From an uncultured Aquimarina sp. (GTDB lineage Bacteria; Bacteroidota; Bacteroidia; Flavobacteriales; Flavobacteriaceae): a DNA stretch of 64,000 nucleotides. The stretch lies in the NCBI GenBank assembly GCA_947492105.1, contig CANLMN010000001.1, forward strand, positions 62,001 through 126,000, in the 5' to 3' direction. Positions 35,240 to 44,301 of this stretch are shown in pieces. How positions within the stretch are numbered: the first letter of the stretch is position 1; each line of letters begins with the position of its first letter. The notes under the pieces were generated by a model. That model worked only from the letters and a program-made list of their open reading frames with translations. It was not told the origin of the DNA and did not search any database. The position numbers and the translations under genes are program-made.

Positions 35240-36438
35240 ATCGGGTCGGTTAGTAAGAATTAATAATCAAGTATCTATGGTATAAATATATACAAAATAT
35301 ACGTTTAAACAAAAAAAACTGAGGTTTTACCATAGCAAAATAGTGATTTTATTCATTTTTGAAGGAAATGTACTACATTTTATCGTTTACTACTAGTAAA
35401 AGTTAATATTCAAAATTAATAATTACACAAAAATGTTCTTAATTTTTGCGATATATCACAAATTAATTATCAAAAAAATAACAATATCATATATCAAAAT
35501 TTTGAATTATAACTTCTCGAAACAAAAAGCTAGTATCTTTTTATCAAAACCAGAGTCCAAAATAGCACAACAACAATAACTCCAAAAACAAAATGCTAAT
35601 AAACAGCTAGTTATACAAATAAATTTCAAAAAGTAGGAAAAAACGACATCAAAAATCATAAACACAGCCCTCGTATCTAACAGAAACCCTGCTTTAATAA
35701 TTATAAAGAGGCCATTATCATCGCTTTATCCTTTCTCATCGGACTCCTATTATAATTGTCGTTCTCATTCGCTATATCCAAAACAAACAACCTCATAATC
35801 CTGTACAATCAATTCATACTATATCGATCATAGAGACCTGCGATAATACTAGAGTGTTCTTCTCTATGTTTTGCTTGTACACGCTATAACTCAAGCACTA
35901 TAATCGTAGTTCTTTGTATACAAAAAAAATAGAGCGAGTATTTATAAGAGATTGCACAACCGAGTTGTTGTTATTGAATCGAGATTAGTTCAAAATATTG
36001 CATGTAGAAAATTATTTTGAATTAAGGGTTTTCTGTAATTTTTCAGAGAAAATCCTAAAAAGCACTTTTTATTTATGTCAACTATTTTTTATCCAGAAGT
36101 AGAAAGAAAAAAAGGTAGATGTATTAGAGTAATTCCAAGTAATCAACGGTATCACATTTACTACACCTCAGCCGCCTGGAATTATCAGAGTATCTAGAAA
36201 AATACTTACTGCAAAATAATTGTCAAGTTATAATTATGTATTGAGAACAGATCAAAACTTTTTCTTTTCCCTAAAATATGAATCAAATTTTAGTTCATTT
36301 TGAGTCGATAGCAAAAAGTAAAGGTGAGTGGCAAGAAAAAGACAACATATTATTTCTCACCTATTAGTTATTTTAATGTTTTTTTTATTGAATCTTCTAA
36401 GTTACGGGAATACTGTATTAGGATCTCCAAAATTTACT
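35240..36438. other. Long gene-free gap between the two paralogues
   Basis: About 1.2 kb with no convincing gene. Positions about 36250-36335 repeat the 3' flank of the 34.7 kb gene (ATCAAAACTTTTTCTTTT, TTTTAGTTCATTTTGAGTCG, ATAGCAAAAAGTAAAGG). The remainder is AT-rich and unrecognised. Confidence 0.5.
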
Positions 36439-36999
36439 CTAGTAAAACAAGACTTTGCTATTAAACGTTTGTCCCACAACTTTTACGTCATATCTAGATA
36501 TGGGAAGCGTAAGTCCTTTGGTTTCGTCTTTGGCACCTTTGAATACGCGTTTACCTGAGCTATCATAAATCCAAATTTGTGGATTCCCTTTTATTTTTTT
36601 TATAAAATCAACTTTAGAAACTACTACATCGGCAAAATCATTCATTTCTATAATGTTATCTGCAATCATGCCCCCTGCGTCTTTGCAAAAGATGTATGAG
36701 TCAAAAAGTACAGGTTTTATTTTCCCTTTTACTATAATCTTTCCGGTAAGTTGTACAATAATATTATGGAACACAAAACTAGAGCGGTCTTGAATCACCA
36801 TATCCTTACCTGTAATTATTATTTGCTCTCTACTATTACTACTAGATTGTATACTATTACCGTCAATGACTATATGCCCCTTTATATTAGACAATTTATC
36901 TGTCATATCAATATATTGCTGTGCTACTATACCATTTAAAGAAAAAATGGTACAAAAGACAACAAAAACAATGTGTATTTTTTTTTTCAAAGAAATCAT
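36439..36999 (-). CDS. Secreted protein, paralogue of the 34.7 kb gene
   Basis: Function unknown. The start giving MISLKKKIHIVFVVFC is chosen because it yields a proper signal peptide ending NGIVAQQ; a start 19 codons earlier would place a charged, non-signal leader in front. The 186 residues align end to end with the neighbour: YIDMTDKLSNIKGHIVIDGN, IIITGKDMVIQDRSSFVFHN, IIVQLTGKIIVKG, and the tail QIWIYDSSGKRVFKGAKDE ... ISRYDVKVVGQTFNSKVLFY. The conserved tail may be an export or anchoring signal. Confidence 0.75.
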   Translation of the reverse strand: MISLKKKIHIVFVVFCTIFSLNGIVAQQYIDMTDKLSNIKGHIVIDGNSIQSSSNSREQIIITGKDMVIQDRSSFVFHNIIVQLTGKIIVKGKIKPVLFDSYIFCKDAGGMIADNIIEMNDFADVVVSKVDFIKKIKGNPQIWIYDSSGKRVFKGAKDETKGLTLPISRYDVKVVGQTFNSKVLFY

Positions 37000-37643
37000 T
37001 TTTTTTACCTGTAAATCATCGTCAAAAATACAATTTTTAACGACTATTACGCACAAAAACTAAGTTTTTTCTTCACAACTACAAAACAATCACGGTCTTA
37101 TCTAGATATAATGACTAGAAAAGCACAGGAACAACATAGATAGCACAATCAGACTCTCCAAAAACTCTAATAATTATCTTTAAAAATCACTTTTTAACTT
37201 TGTTCCAAAGGCAAAAATCTGAATTATACTAAATTAAAAAGTTGTTTTACAGCACTTTACAAAAAACACATGCAACTACAGATACATAATTAGAAAATAC
37301 ATTCGCATAAACGGGTTTCAAAAACTACTCTTAAAACATATCTGCCTATTTTTTTCAAAATCACCTCTCACAAGTATGAGACAGAATATCTTATACTTTT
37401 CAACCAAAAAAACATGCCTCTCTTCTAATTTAACATTATATACCTTGTAGTAGCTAAACAAATTTTGCCTTGGTCATGTAATACACAATCATGTATTCCT
37501 TATCGATACCCCAGAAAACCATGAGTAGTTCTTACGAAAAAATCATCTGTATTGATTTAACCTCCAATATTTTGCTTTTTTTGTACCAAAACGTTATATT
37601 AAACGTTACCTTAAGTATATAAAATCCTCACAACTATCTCGCA
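37000..37643. other. Gene-free gap between divergent genes
   Basis: No coding sequence seen. It holds a minus-strand -7 box near the left end and, near the right end, AACGTTATATTAAACGTT (37590-37607), a near-palindrome 36 bp before the M28 peptidase start that might bind a regulator. Confidence 0.45.
37023..37030 (-). promoter_or_regulatory. -7 promoter element for the 36.4 kb secreted protein
   Basis: TATTTTTG on the minus strand fits TAnnTTTG and lies 23 bp before the chosen ATG. A TTTG at 37057-37054 is near the expected -33 position. This supports the shorter start. Confidence 0.45.
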
Positions 37644-38612
37644 ATGAAAACAACAATTTGTAACTCTCTACTACTCTCCTTTATCTTTCTTTTTATTGGA
37701 TGTGCTAATGATAATACTACTGTAAACACGACAGGAACCGATAGTGAACTTCCGGTTTTACCTGTAATAACTTTGAATAATTACTATGCTGATATAGTGA
37801 ATCAAGTATCACAAGAAGAACTTAACAATACTTTACAAATCTATGAGCTTTTTGGCAACAAACAAACGGGAAGCAATCAACTTGAACAAGTACAAGCTTG
37901 GATAGAAAACACCTATACTGATCTAGGCTACACCGATGTTAAGATACACTCATTCCCTTTTGAGAATACTTCAAGTAATAATATTGTTATCACCAAAAAA
38001 GGCACAAAATTTCCAGATACTTACGTGATTCTAGATGCCCATTATGATGCTGTTTTTAAAGGAACAAATGACAACGGCAGCGGCACTGCTATACTTTTAG
38101 AACTAGCGAAATTATTTAAAGATATCGACACCGAGTATTCGCTAAAATTTATTCATTTCAGTGGAGAAGAAAATGGTTTGATTGGAAGTAATGCTTATGT
38201 AACTCAAGAAGTAATACCTAACAATATGGATATACGTTTGGTTTTTAATATTGATCAAGTGGGTGGTGCAGTAGGAAAAAATAATGTTTTGGTTTGTGAA
38301 AAAGGTACAGCAAATCCCGGAATCGTAAAACAAGCCTCTGAAGCATTTACACTTGCACTGGCAGAAGCTGCCAAATTATATAGCTCTGTAAAAACCGAAA
38401 TCGGAAATGCAGAGCGATCAGATTACATCCCTTTTGAAAATAATGGAGAAATCATTACTGGCATTTATGAAAAAAATGGAGATTCTAATCCCACATATCA
38501 TCTAGAAACAGATCTTTTGGAAAATATGGATTTACCATTTTTTACAGAAGTAACCAAAGCAACTGCGGGTGCAATGTTGCATTTTACTGGAGCAGAAGAA
38601 AAAGTATTCTAA
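37644..38612 (+). CDS. M28-family zinc aminopeptidase lipoprotein
   Basis: An exported metallopeptidase of 322 residues. The lipobox LFIGC gives a lipidated Cys at residue 19. The M28 metal ligands are visible: H and D in VILDAHYDAVFKG, D in NDNGSGTAILLELA, E-E in HFSGEENGLIGS (catalytic Glu and ligand), D in FNIDQVGG, and H in NPTYHLETD. Substrate is probably N-terminal amino acids of peptides. It is monocistronic with its own terminator. Confidence 0.9.
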   Translation: MKTTICNSLLLSFIFLFIGCANDNTTVNTTGTDSELPVLPVITLNNYYADIVNQVSQEELNNTLQIYELFGNKQTGSNQLEQVQAWIENTYTDLGYTDVKIHSFPFENTSSNNIVITKKGTKFPDTYVILDAHYDAVFKGTNDNGSGTAILLELAKLFKDIDTEYSLKFIHFSGEENGLIGSNAYVTQEVIPNNMDIRLVFNIDQVGGAVGKNNVLVCEKGTANPGIVKQASEAFTLALAEAAKLYSSVKTEIGNAERSDYIPFENNGEIITGIYEKNGDSNPTYHLETDLLENMDLPFFTEVTKATAGAMLHFTGAEEKVF

Positions 38613-38637
38613 ATACTATACCTACTTGAATAAAAAG

Positions 38638-38674
38638 AAAGCCTTTCGGAGTCCAACTCTTGAAAGGCTTTTTC
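38638..38674 (+). terminator. Rho-independent terminator of the M28 peptidase gene
   Basis: AAAGCCTTTC pairs with GAAAGGCTTT around a 14-base loop and is followed by TT. It lies 25 bp after the stop. Confidence 0.85.
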
Positions 38675-38694
38675 GTTATATCAAAATGAATACT

Positions 38695-38702
38695 GTACTT
38701 TT
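38695..38702 (+). promoter_or_regulatory. -7 promoter element of the PhnA-like gene
   Basis: TACTTTTG fits TAnnTTTG. It lies after the ATG of a longer possible start and 19 bp before the ATG at 38722, so it favours the shorter protein. Confidence 0.5.
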
Positions 38703-38721
38703 GTCCAATAATCAAACCATA

Positions 38722-39300
38722 ATGAGTCTAGAACGCCTATTACAAAAAAGAAGCAACACTAGCTGTGAGCTTTGTACTGCTACAGAGAATCTAAGCATTT
38801 ACACCCTCTTACCTTCCAAGGAGCCTACAGAGAAAAACAGCTTATATGCCTGTGCTACCTGTATTACACAAACTACAGATCCCGAAACAACAGAAGAAAA
38901 TCACTGGAGATGCCTCAATGATAGTATGTGGAGCGAACATATAGCTGTCAAAACCCTAGCTTGGCGTATGCTCTCTAGATTACGAAAACTTGGATGGCCT
39001 CAAGATCTCTTGGATATGCTGTATTTAGACGAAGACGAATTAGCTTTTGCGCAAGCCACTGGAGAAGGTGAAGATGATGAAAATAAAATTATACACAAAG
39101 ACAGTAATGGAGTAACACTAGAAGCTGGAGACAATGTTGTTTTGATAAAAGACCTCCCGGTAAAAGGCTCTAGCATGGTAGCAAAACGTGGTACTGCAGT
39201 ACGTAGAATATCATTAGATCATGAAAATGCCGAATACATAGAAGGCAAAGTAGATGGACAACAAATTGTGATTATTACCAAGTATGTAAAAAAGATTTGA
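38722..39300 (+). CDS. PhnA-domain zinc-ribbon protein
   Basis: A cytoplasmic protein of 192 residues from the PhnA family, whose biochemical role is not known despite the phosphonate name. The N-terminal zinc ribbon has CELC (residues 13-16) and CATC (residues 43-46). The C-terminal PhnA domain reads SNGVTLEAGDNVVLIKDLPV, GTAVRRISL and EYIEGKVDGQQIVI. The start giving MSLERLLQKR is preferred because relatives begin this way and because a promoter element lies between it and the ATG 12 codons upstream. It is transcribed separately from the M28 gene, whose terminator lies between them. Confidence 0.85.
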   Translation: MSLERLLQKRSNTSCELCTATENLSIYTLLPSKEPTEKNSLYACATCITQTTDPETTEENHWRCLNDSMWSEHIAVKTLAWRMLSRLRKLGWPQDLLDMLYLDEDELAFAQATGEGEDDENKIIHKDSNGVTLEAGDNVVLIKDLPVKGSSMVAKRGTAVRRISLDHENAEYIEGKVDGQQIVIITKYVKKI

Positions 39301-39359
39301 AGTGTATACTGTAGTGTTATTCTATGATAACACAAATTATATTGGATAATGATTTACAT

Positions 39360-39520
39360 CAATTTAAGCATCTAAATCCGTATTAATCATACTGTTATTT
39401 TTTTATGTAAAAATACCATGATTCTATTACACATCCTTAGCTATGGAATATATGAACAAAGTATTTAGATTGAAAAAGAACAAATCGATATGTGGCATCA
39501 TATAGTTAATTTGGTATTAC
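39360..39520 (-). repeat. MITE-like repeat, family B copy 2 (inverted)
   Basis: Its reverse complement follows the 7.0 kb copy nearly block for block: TACCAAATTAACTATATGAT, TTTGTTCTTTTTCAATCTAA, TTTGTTCATATATTCCATAG, GGTATTTTTACATAAAAAAA, TAACAGTATGATTAATACGG. Confidence 0.75.
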
Positions 39521-39690
39521 ACACACATTGGAATAAATATTCGTTTGTCATACCAGCTACAAAAAAATAGTCTGAAAATTAAATCAAAAACCTATCTTTT
39601 TTACTAATACCCTAATCAATTAGCTCCCTATTTGACTGGAAATGCTATATATTCAACATTAAATCAATAATTTAATTTCTAACTTATAAA

Positions 39691-39904
39691 ATGAAAAAAA
39701 TCACTTTCTAAGAAAAAAAAGAAAGCAATATTATTGTCCTTCGGTGTCTTAAATTTGATTTATACATTTTTTTCTGTTTATGGCAAAATAAATAACTCTA
39801 AGAATTTCCTATCGTTAGATGTACTACTAATGTCATTTTTTGGATTGATCATGCTTATTTTAGTTCTTCTACTAATCAATAAGATTGAAAAAGAAGAGAA
39901 ATGA
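39691..39904 (+). pseudogene. Small two-helix membrane protein gene with an apparent one-base frameshift
   Basis: The ATG is followed by seven A and reaches a stop after six codons (MKKITF). With six A instead, the frame would stay open for 69 codons: MKKSLSKKKKAILLSFGVLN, then IYTFFSVYGKIN, a short loop, LLMSFFGLIMLILVLLLINK and IEKEEK. That is a lysine-rich start, two hydrophobic helices and a charged tail, very protein-like. The gene may be a real pseudogene, a sequencing error in the A-run, or expressed by slippage. A hairpin lies 42 bp downstream. Confidence 0.5.
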
Positions 39905-39946
39905 ATATAATTGTAACATAGAACCTATTTAGTATTTAGCTCAACC

Positions 39947-39987
39947 AAGTCTGGTATACAACAATTGAATTGTTGTATACCAGACTT
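39947..39987 (+). terminator. Perfect 20-bp stem hairpin
   Basis: AAGTCTGGTATACAACAATT is followed by one base and its exact reverse complement. It lies shortly after the broken small gene and could terminate it, but no T-tract follows. The perfection of the stem is unusual for a plain terminator. Confidence 0.55.
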
Positions 39988-40119
39988 CCTATATCTCTTT
40001 ATATGTCTCAGATAGTTTTTCTAAGTCTATTATTTTAACTATTCGTTGAGTTCCTTTACTTGACTAAATTTGCTGTATTAACCTGAGTTCGTTGTAAAGG
40101 TTCGATTAAACCAGAGGTC

Positions 40120-40166
40120 TCATAATTTCTATAAATAACTTCTTCAGTTATTTATAGAAATTATGA
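40120..40166. repeat. Perfect 21-bp stem hairpin
   Basis: CATAATTTCTATAAATAACT, a TCTTC loop, then the exact reverse complement, with one more T-A pair outside. It is 133 bp from the previous perfect hairpin and unrelated to it in sequence. No flanking gene end and no T-tract, so function is unknown. Confidence 0.7.
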
Positions 40167-40579
40167 ACCATTAGGGAATTAGTGCTTCTATCAATTTTCG
40201 TTCGCATATATACAATATATCTACCTCATACTGCTCTTTGTAGCCCATTCAAACTGATATAATAACTTGTTGCTCTTGGAAAAAAATCTTATCTCTTATT
40301 ACGAGGTCTCACTCCACTTACTTCCAGTAATTATTTTCTGAATGTTTTTAACAATAATTACTCTTTCTATGTTAGCACACAACTTATTAGTCCAAAGAAC
40401 AACTAGCAGTGATTATTCTAAATAAACCTCTTGTACTATTTTCTTCAGAGTAGAATACCTAAATTTAAAATCAAATTGATCTCTTCCCTCTACTTAGACT
40501 TAGTACAGATAAAAACGCTACATCGTCATAATTAAACAAAATATCTCCTTTTCTTTCTGTTACTTACTTTCTTTTTAAC

Positions 40580-41899
40580 TCATATTCCATAAACTGAAAA
40601 TCGGAATTCAGGATTAGCGGTATTTGTGAGTAGAAAAGATGGATTAGAAGAAAAACGACTTTCATTAGTGCGTTCAACATACCATCCATTTGGATCAAAC
40701 AACAAGTTAAACATATCCGTCAAACCTGAAAAATCTGCATCTTGCGGATCCGTGGCTATTCCTGAAAAATTAAATGTGATTTTTTCGTTTTCAGTAACTT
40801 GTTTTTCAAAAATCGCAAATATAGTATCACCGTTGTTCATTTCAAATTCAAAATAACTTATTCCACCAAACCGAACATCATTAAAACGAAGATCTAATCT
40901 ACTAAAACCACTTGCGAGACCTAAGTTTAAAAAGTTTTGTGAGGTTTGCCTCAAAAAATTTGAAGAAGAACTATCAAAATAAATATAAAACTCAAATCCA
41001 GCCCTTGTACCAAAAGTATTGCTTTCAGGAAAAAATAGTAAACCAGGTTCATTAGAATACAAAACCGTTGACAAAATCCCTCCAACATTTGACACGAAAG
41101 TGTTACTCAATTCATCATATATAAAGTTTTTAATAGTTTGACCTCCTATAGACACAGGCTCTACAAAATCAAAACCTTCCTGTGTAAGAATTATAGGTAT
41201 TACCTCTGTAACAATATCACCTTGTGACCCCAAATATTGAATCGTCGCTGTTCTAGCTTCAAAATTGTAAGAAAATGAGCCAGAAGCCAGTTCTTGCCCA
41301 TTTGGAGAATTAATTTTTATGCTTCTAAAAAAAAGATCCGTACCAAAACCATTCGAAATTCTATCATCCAAACCTCTTAAATTTTCAATATTAATTTTAT
41401 CATTCGCAGAAGCTTTCTCTAAAATAATTTCAGACTTTTCTTGAGCATCAGTTTTACTTTTTAATAATACCCTATCTGGTTGCACATCTTCAAACAAAAA
41501 TTCAAACTCTGCACCTAATCCAAAATTATTGACTTCAAATAGCTCATGGAATACTGTATAATTCTCCAGTACTAATTCTGGAAATTGACTAATACTAATT
41601 CTATATTTTGAAGGTAAATCATTCACACCTTTTTTCGAATCAGAACTAATTATTGTGGTTCCGTCTTCATTAAACTTAATATAAATATTAAACACCCCAA
41701 ACTCACCCGTAGGTTGATAAGCAATTTTCCAACCAAACTCAGGAGCAACCAAGATTTTTTTGTAATTACTTAATCTTTTTTGAACACGCTCATCGACCGC
41801 ATTTTCAAAAATAGGCTCAACTTTATCATCATTACTACAGGAAGAAGTAGAAACAACGATAAATAACAGTACAAAATATATTTTCCAAATATTTCTCAT
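40580..41899 (-). CDS. DUF4302-type lipoprotein of the SusCD operon
   Basis: An outer-membrane-associated lipoprotein of 439 residues. Signal and lipobox VVSTSSC put the lipidated Cys at residue 21. ENAVDERVQKRLSNYKKILV, FGWKIAYQPTGEFGVFNIYI and FNEDGTTIISSDSKKG are the usual start of DUF4302 proteins, which typically accompany SusC, SusD and a zinc lipoprotein. The second half is beta-rich (NNGDTIFAIFEKQV, FNLLFDPNGWYVERT). It is the last gene of the operon, five bases after the zinc lipoprotein. It probably binds the ligand or helps processing at the cell surface (inference). Confidence 0.85.
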   Translation of the reverse strand: MRNIWKIYFVLLFIVVSTSSCSNDDKVEPIFENAVDERVQKRLSNYKKILVAPEFGWKIAYQPTGEFGVFNIYIKFNEDGTTIISSDSKKGVNDLPSKYRISISQFPELVLENYTVFHELFEVNNFGLGAEFEFLFEDVQPDRVLLKSKTDAQEKSEIILEKASANDKINIENLRGLDDRISNGFGTDLFFRSIKINSPNGQELASGSFSYNFEARTATIQYLGSQGDIVTEVIPIILTQEGFDFVEPVSIGGQTIKNFIYDELSNTFVSNVGGILSTVLYSNEPGLLFFPESNTFGTRAGFEFYIYFDSSSSNFLRQTSQNFLNLGLASGFSRLDLRFNDVRFGGISYFEFEMNNGDTIFAIFEKQVTENEKITFNFSGIATDPQDADFSGLTDMFNLLFDPNGWYVERTNESRFSSNPSFLLTNTANPEFRFSVYGI

Positions 41900-41904
41900 T
41901 TATT

Positions 41905-42792
41905 CTAATTTAAGCTTTTTAAAAACTCATCTCTTAATTTAAGGATATCTACCCCTACGTCATTTTTATAATATTCAACAATTCTATTATATTTTTGTTG
42001 AATACGTTGTCTACCAATATTCCTATCTACACAATCAGTATCTCCTGCTCGACAATTTTCTGGAGTAATATATATAGCTTGAAATTCATCTGGGGGAGTA
42101 GTTATTATATACGATACCATTTCAGCGAAATCTTCTCCCACAGCAGAAGTTCCATAAGGCGTAACCATTCCTCTAGCAATTGCCGAGTTTAAATCTTCTC
42201 GTGACCAACTTCCAGGAGAAGTATAATCAGATCCAGAAATTTCAAAAAAACTTTGATCATCAAAATTAAAATTTTGATCAATTATATGTGCAAATTCATG
42301 ATGAAGTGTCTGGAAAGTTTGCCGAATCCAATCCGTATTGCCTGGAGAATATTCATTAACCTGCGTGAGTGTTACTCGAACTCCCGAGTCTGCTATACCC
42401 AAAGTAATAGTACCATCTCCATTAAAGATAGGAGATCCTAGCATCACAATTTCTGCAGGAAAATATCTATTCATAAAAGATTCTCCGGTGTCTGCTGCTA
42501 CATTGTAAGGTTTTATCCAAGCCTGTTTTATTAATTCCGCTACGGGTCTCACAAGCTCCAATTTAGGAGGCGTTGCAAACTTATCTCTTGCTATAAATTT
42601 ATCAACAAATTTATATATTATAACGCTTCCATATTGATCCCTGAATTCCTTTTTCAAATACTGATCTAGTGGATCGTTAGACTCTACTACACCTTGACTA
42701 AAAATATCTCTTGGCTGAATTTTATCCTCAGTTTCACAAGAGGAAATTCCCAAAATTATTAATAAAATTATTACTGTTTTTTTCATAATCAT
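41905..42792 (-). CDS. Substrate-import-associated zinc metallohydrolase lipoprotein
   Basis: A lipoprotein of 295 residues with lipobox IILGISSC and a gluzincin-like HEFAH motif (TLHHEFAHIIDQNFNF). A downstream acidic stretch (VGEDFAEMVSYI) may supply the third metal ligand. This is the pattern of the lipoproteins with HExxH that sit next to SusC/SusD pairs and are thought to process the imported substrate at the cell surface. A second ATG two codons in (MKKTVIIL) is an equally good start. It lies six bases after SusD in the same operon. Confidence 0.87.
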   Translation of the reverse strand: MIMKKTVIILLIILGISSCETEDKIQPRDIFSQGVVESNDPLDQYLKKEFRDQYGSVIIYKFVDKFIARDKFATPPKLELVRPVAELIKQAWIKPYNVAADTGESFMNRYFPAEIVMLGSPIFNGDGTITLGIADSGVRVTLTQVNEYSPGNTDWIRQTFQTLHHEFAHIIDQNFNFDDQSFFEISGSDYTSPGSWSREDLNSAIARGMVTPYGTSAVGEDFAEMVSYIITTPPDEFQAIYITPENCRAGDTDCVDRNIGRQRIQQKYNRIVEYYKNDVGVDILKLRDEFLKSLN

Positions 42793-42798
42793 GTTTTT

Positions 42799-44286
42799 TT
42801 ATCTTGGATTAGGAATTAATCCCTGATCAAGGGCATTAGATGGAATTTGAACTGCTCTTCTCAAATCATTTGCTGGTAATTCTAATAGTTGTCCTCCTTC
42901 AGTAATTGGCAACTGATGGGTGATAGGTATGTTATGTCTTTTTATATCAAACCAACGTAGTCCATGATCCCAAAATTCTTTCTTTCGTTCATCTAGAATC
43001 AAATTCATTAATGCTATCTTATCATCAGTTTGGTTATAAAAATTTCTCACAAGATCTAAATTATCATATGTTGCCCCATTATATCTAGTCGCGACTAATA
43101 AATTAAGATTCTCCAGAGCTAATGGAGTATTGTTTATTTCTAAGTAAGCTTCAGCTCTATTCAACAGAACTTCTTCTCCTTTTAACTCTACAGAAATAAC
43201 ATAACCTTGACCAGAATTAGAAGACAAGTCTTCTCTAAAGAAATACTCTCGTAAACGTGCTAAAGCACTTGCATCGGTTCCAAATGTCCATCTACCATGG
43301 GATTCACGAATATCTTCAGCACCAATTGGATTTGTGAACAATTGATTAAACCCTGCATTATTTAACCTAAAACCACTAGAACGTCTTGTATAAAATGTAA
43401 ATTGTGACATGACTAATACATTACTATCATCCGCGGGATCCCCATAATTCTCTGCTATAGCCAAATACCCTGAGGCATCGATAGAATTATAATCTTTCAC
43501 GAACGTTAATGGATTCCCTCCCAAAAAAAGATCGCTATACTTTATACATTTTTCATAATCTCTTTTCCATAAATAAAACCGAGAAGCAAAAGCTTGTGCT
43601 GCCTTGACTGTAAAATGATATTTTTTAGTGCCTATATAAAACTTATCTCTTATCAGAGCTAAACCTTCTAACAAATCTTTTTCGACAAAGTCGTAGACTT
43701 CTTGTACTGTATTTCGCTTATATATAGGTAAAAACTCTATTTCTGGTATTTTTATATATGGAATACCAAGATTAGACGCAGCCATTTCATTGTAATGAAG
43801 TCCAAAAAGATTTACTAGCATAAAGTGATGATAAGCCCTCGTTACTAAAGCCTCTCCTTTAATAGCGTTTCTTCTCTCAGTATCACCTCCTAAATTATCA
43901 ATAACAGCCAAAACCTCATTAGCATGTGCTATAGCTTCATAAGCACTATCCCAATAAAATGTAGGTGTATCCTGAAAAATCGCTTCTACCACATCCCATG
44001 AATACGTTTGTCTATCTTGATCATCTATAGTGTTTCCTCCTGTATTTCGTGAAATACCCATAGCGTTCACAGCATTTCCTGTAGGACCTGCCAAATCAGT
44101 ATACATATCCGTATACGCATAACTAGCATCAGAATATGCTCTTGCAACAACTTTTGCAGCTTTATCTAAAGTATCCAACTCTAGTCTGTCATCTGGAGAT
44201 TCATTTAAATAATTATCACATCCGTTGAGAACAAATATGACAACCAAAGTAAATAAAATTTTAAGCCCTTTATTTAATTTTCTCAT
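42799..44286 (-). CDS. SusD/RagB-family nutrient-binding lipoprotein
   Basis: The surface lid of a SusC/SusD uptake complex. The 495 residues begin with a signal and lipobox (FVLNGCDNYLNESPDDRLEL), then the TPR-rich SusD fold: YDFVEKDLLEGLALIRDK and TVKAAQAFASRFYLWKRDYE. The C-terminal LNLILDERKKEFWDHGLRWFD with DIKRH is diagnostic. It lies 15 bp after SusC. The substrate is unknown; the neighbouring zinc hydrolase and the absence of glycoside hydrolases suggest peptides rather than glycans (inference). Confidence 0.95.
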   Translation of the reverse strand: MRKLNKGLKILFTLVVIFVLNGCDNYLNESPDDRLELDTLDKAAKVVARAYSDASYAYTDMYTDLAGPTGNAVNAMGISRNTGGNTIDDQDRQTYSWDVVEAIFQDTPTFYWDSAYEAIAHANEVLAVIDNLGGDTERRNAIKGEALVTRAYHHFMLVNLFGLHYNEMAASNLGIPYIKIPEIEFLPIYKRNTVQEVYDFVEKDLLEGLALIRDKFYIGTKKYHFTVKAAQAFASRFYLWKRDYEKCIKYSDLFLGGNPLTFVKDYNSIDASGYLAIAENYGDPADDSNVLVMSQFTFYTRRSSGFRLNNAGFNQLFTNPIGAEDIRESHGRWTFGTDASALARLREYFFREDLSSNSGQGYVISVELKGEEVLLNRAEAYLEINNTPLALENLNLLVATRYNGATYDNLDLVRNFYNQTDDKIALMNLILDERKKEFWDHGLRWFDIKRHNIPITHQLPITEGGQLLELPANDLRRAVQIPSNALDQGLIPNPR

Positions 44287-44301
44287 TTCTATCTCTTTTT
44301 T

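Larger units (their letters stand above)
39301..40579. other. Gap with a repeat, a broken small gene and two perfect hairpins
   Basis: Between phnA-like and the SusCD operon. It contains an inverted family B copy (39360-39520), a probable frameshifted membrane ORF (39691-39904) and two perfect hairpins (39947-39987 and 40120-40166). Nothing recognised in the last 400 bp. Confidence 0.6.

Noticed and set aside
36328-36558. 76-codon plus-strand frame with a hydrophobic start
   Set aside because: Half of it is antisense to the conserved tail of the 36.4 kb secreted protein and no promoter was seen.
40060-40115. GGTTCGATTAAACC resembling a tRNA T-arm
   Set aside because: No matching acceptor stem, anticodon arm or D-arm around it.
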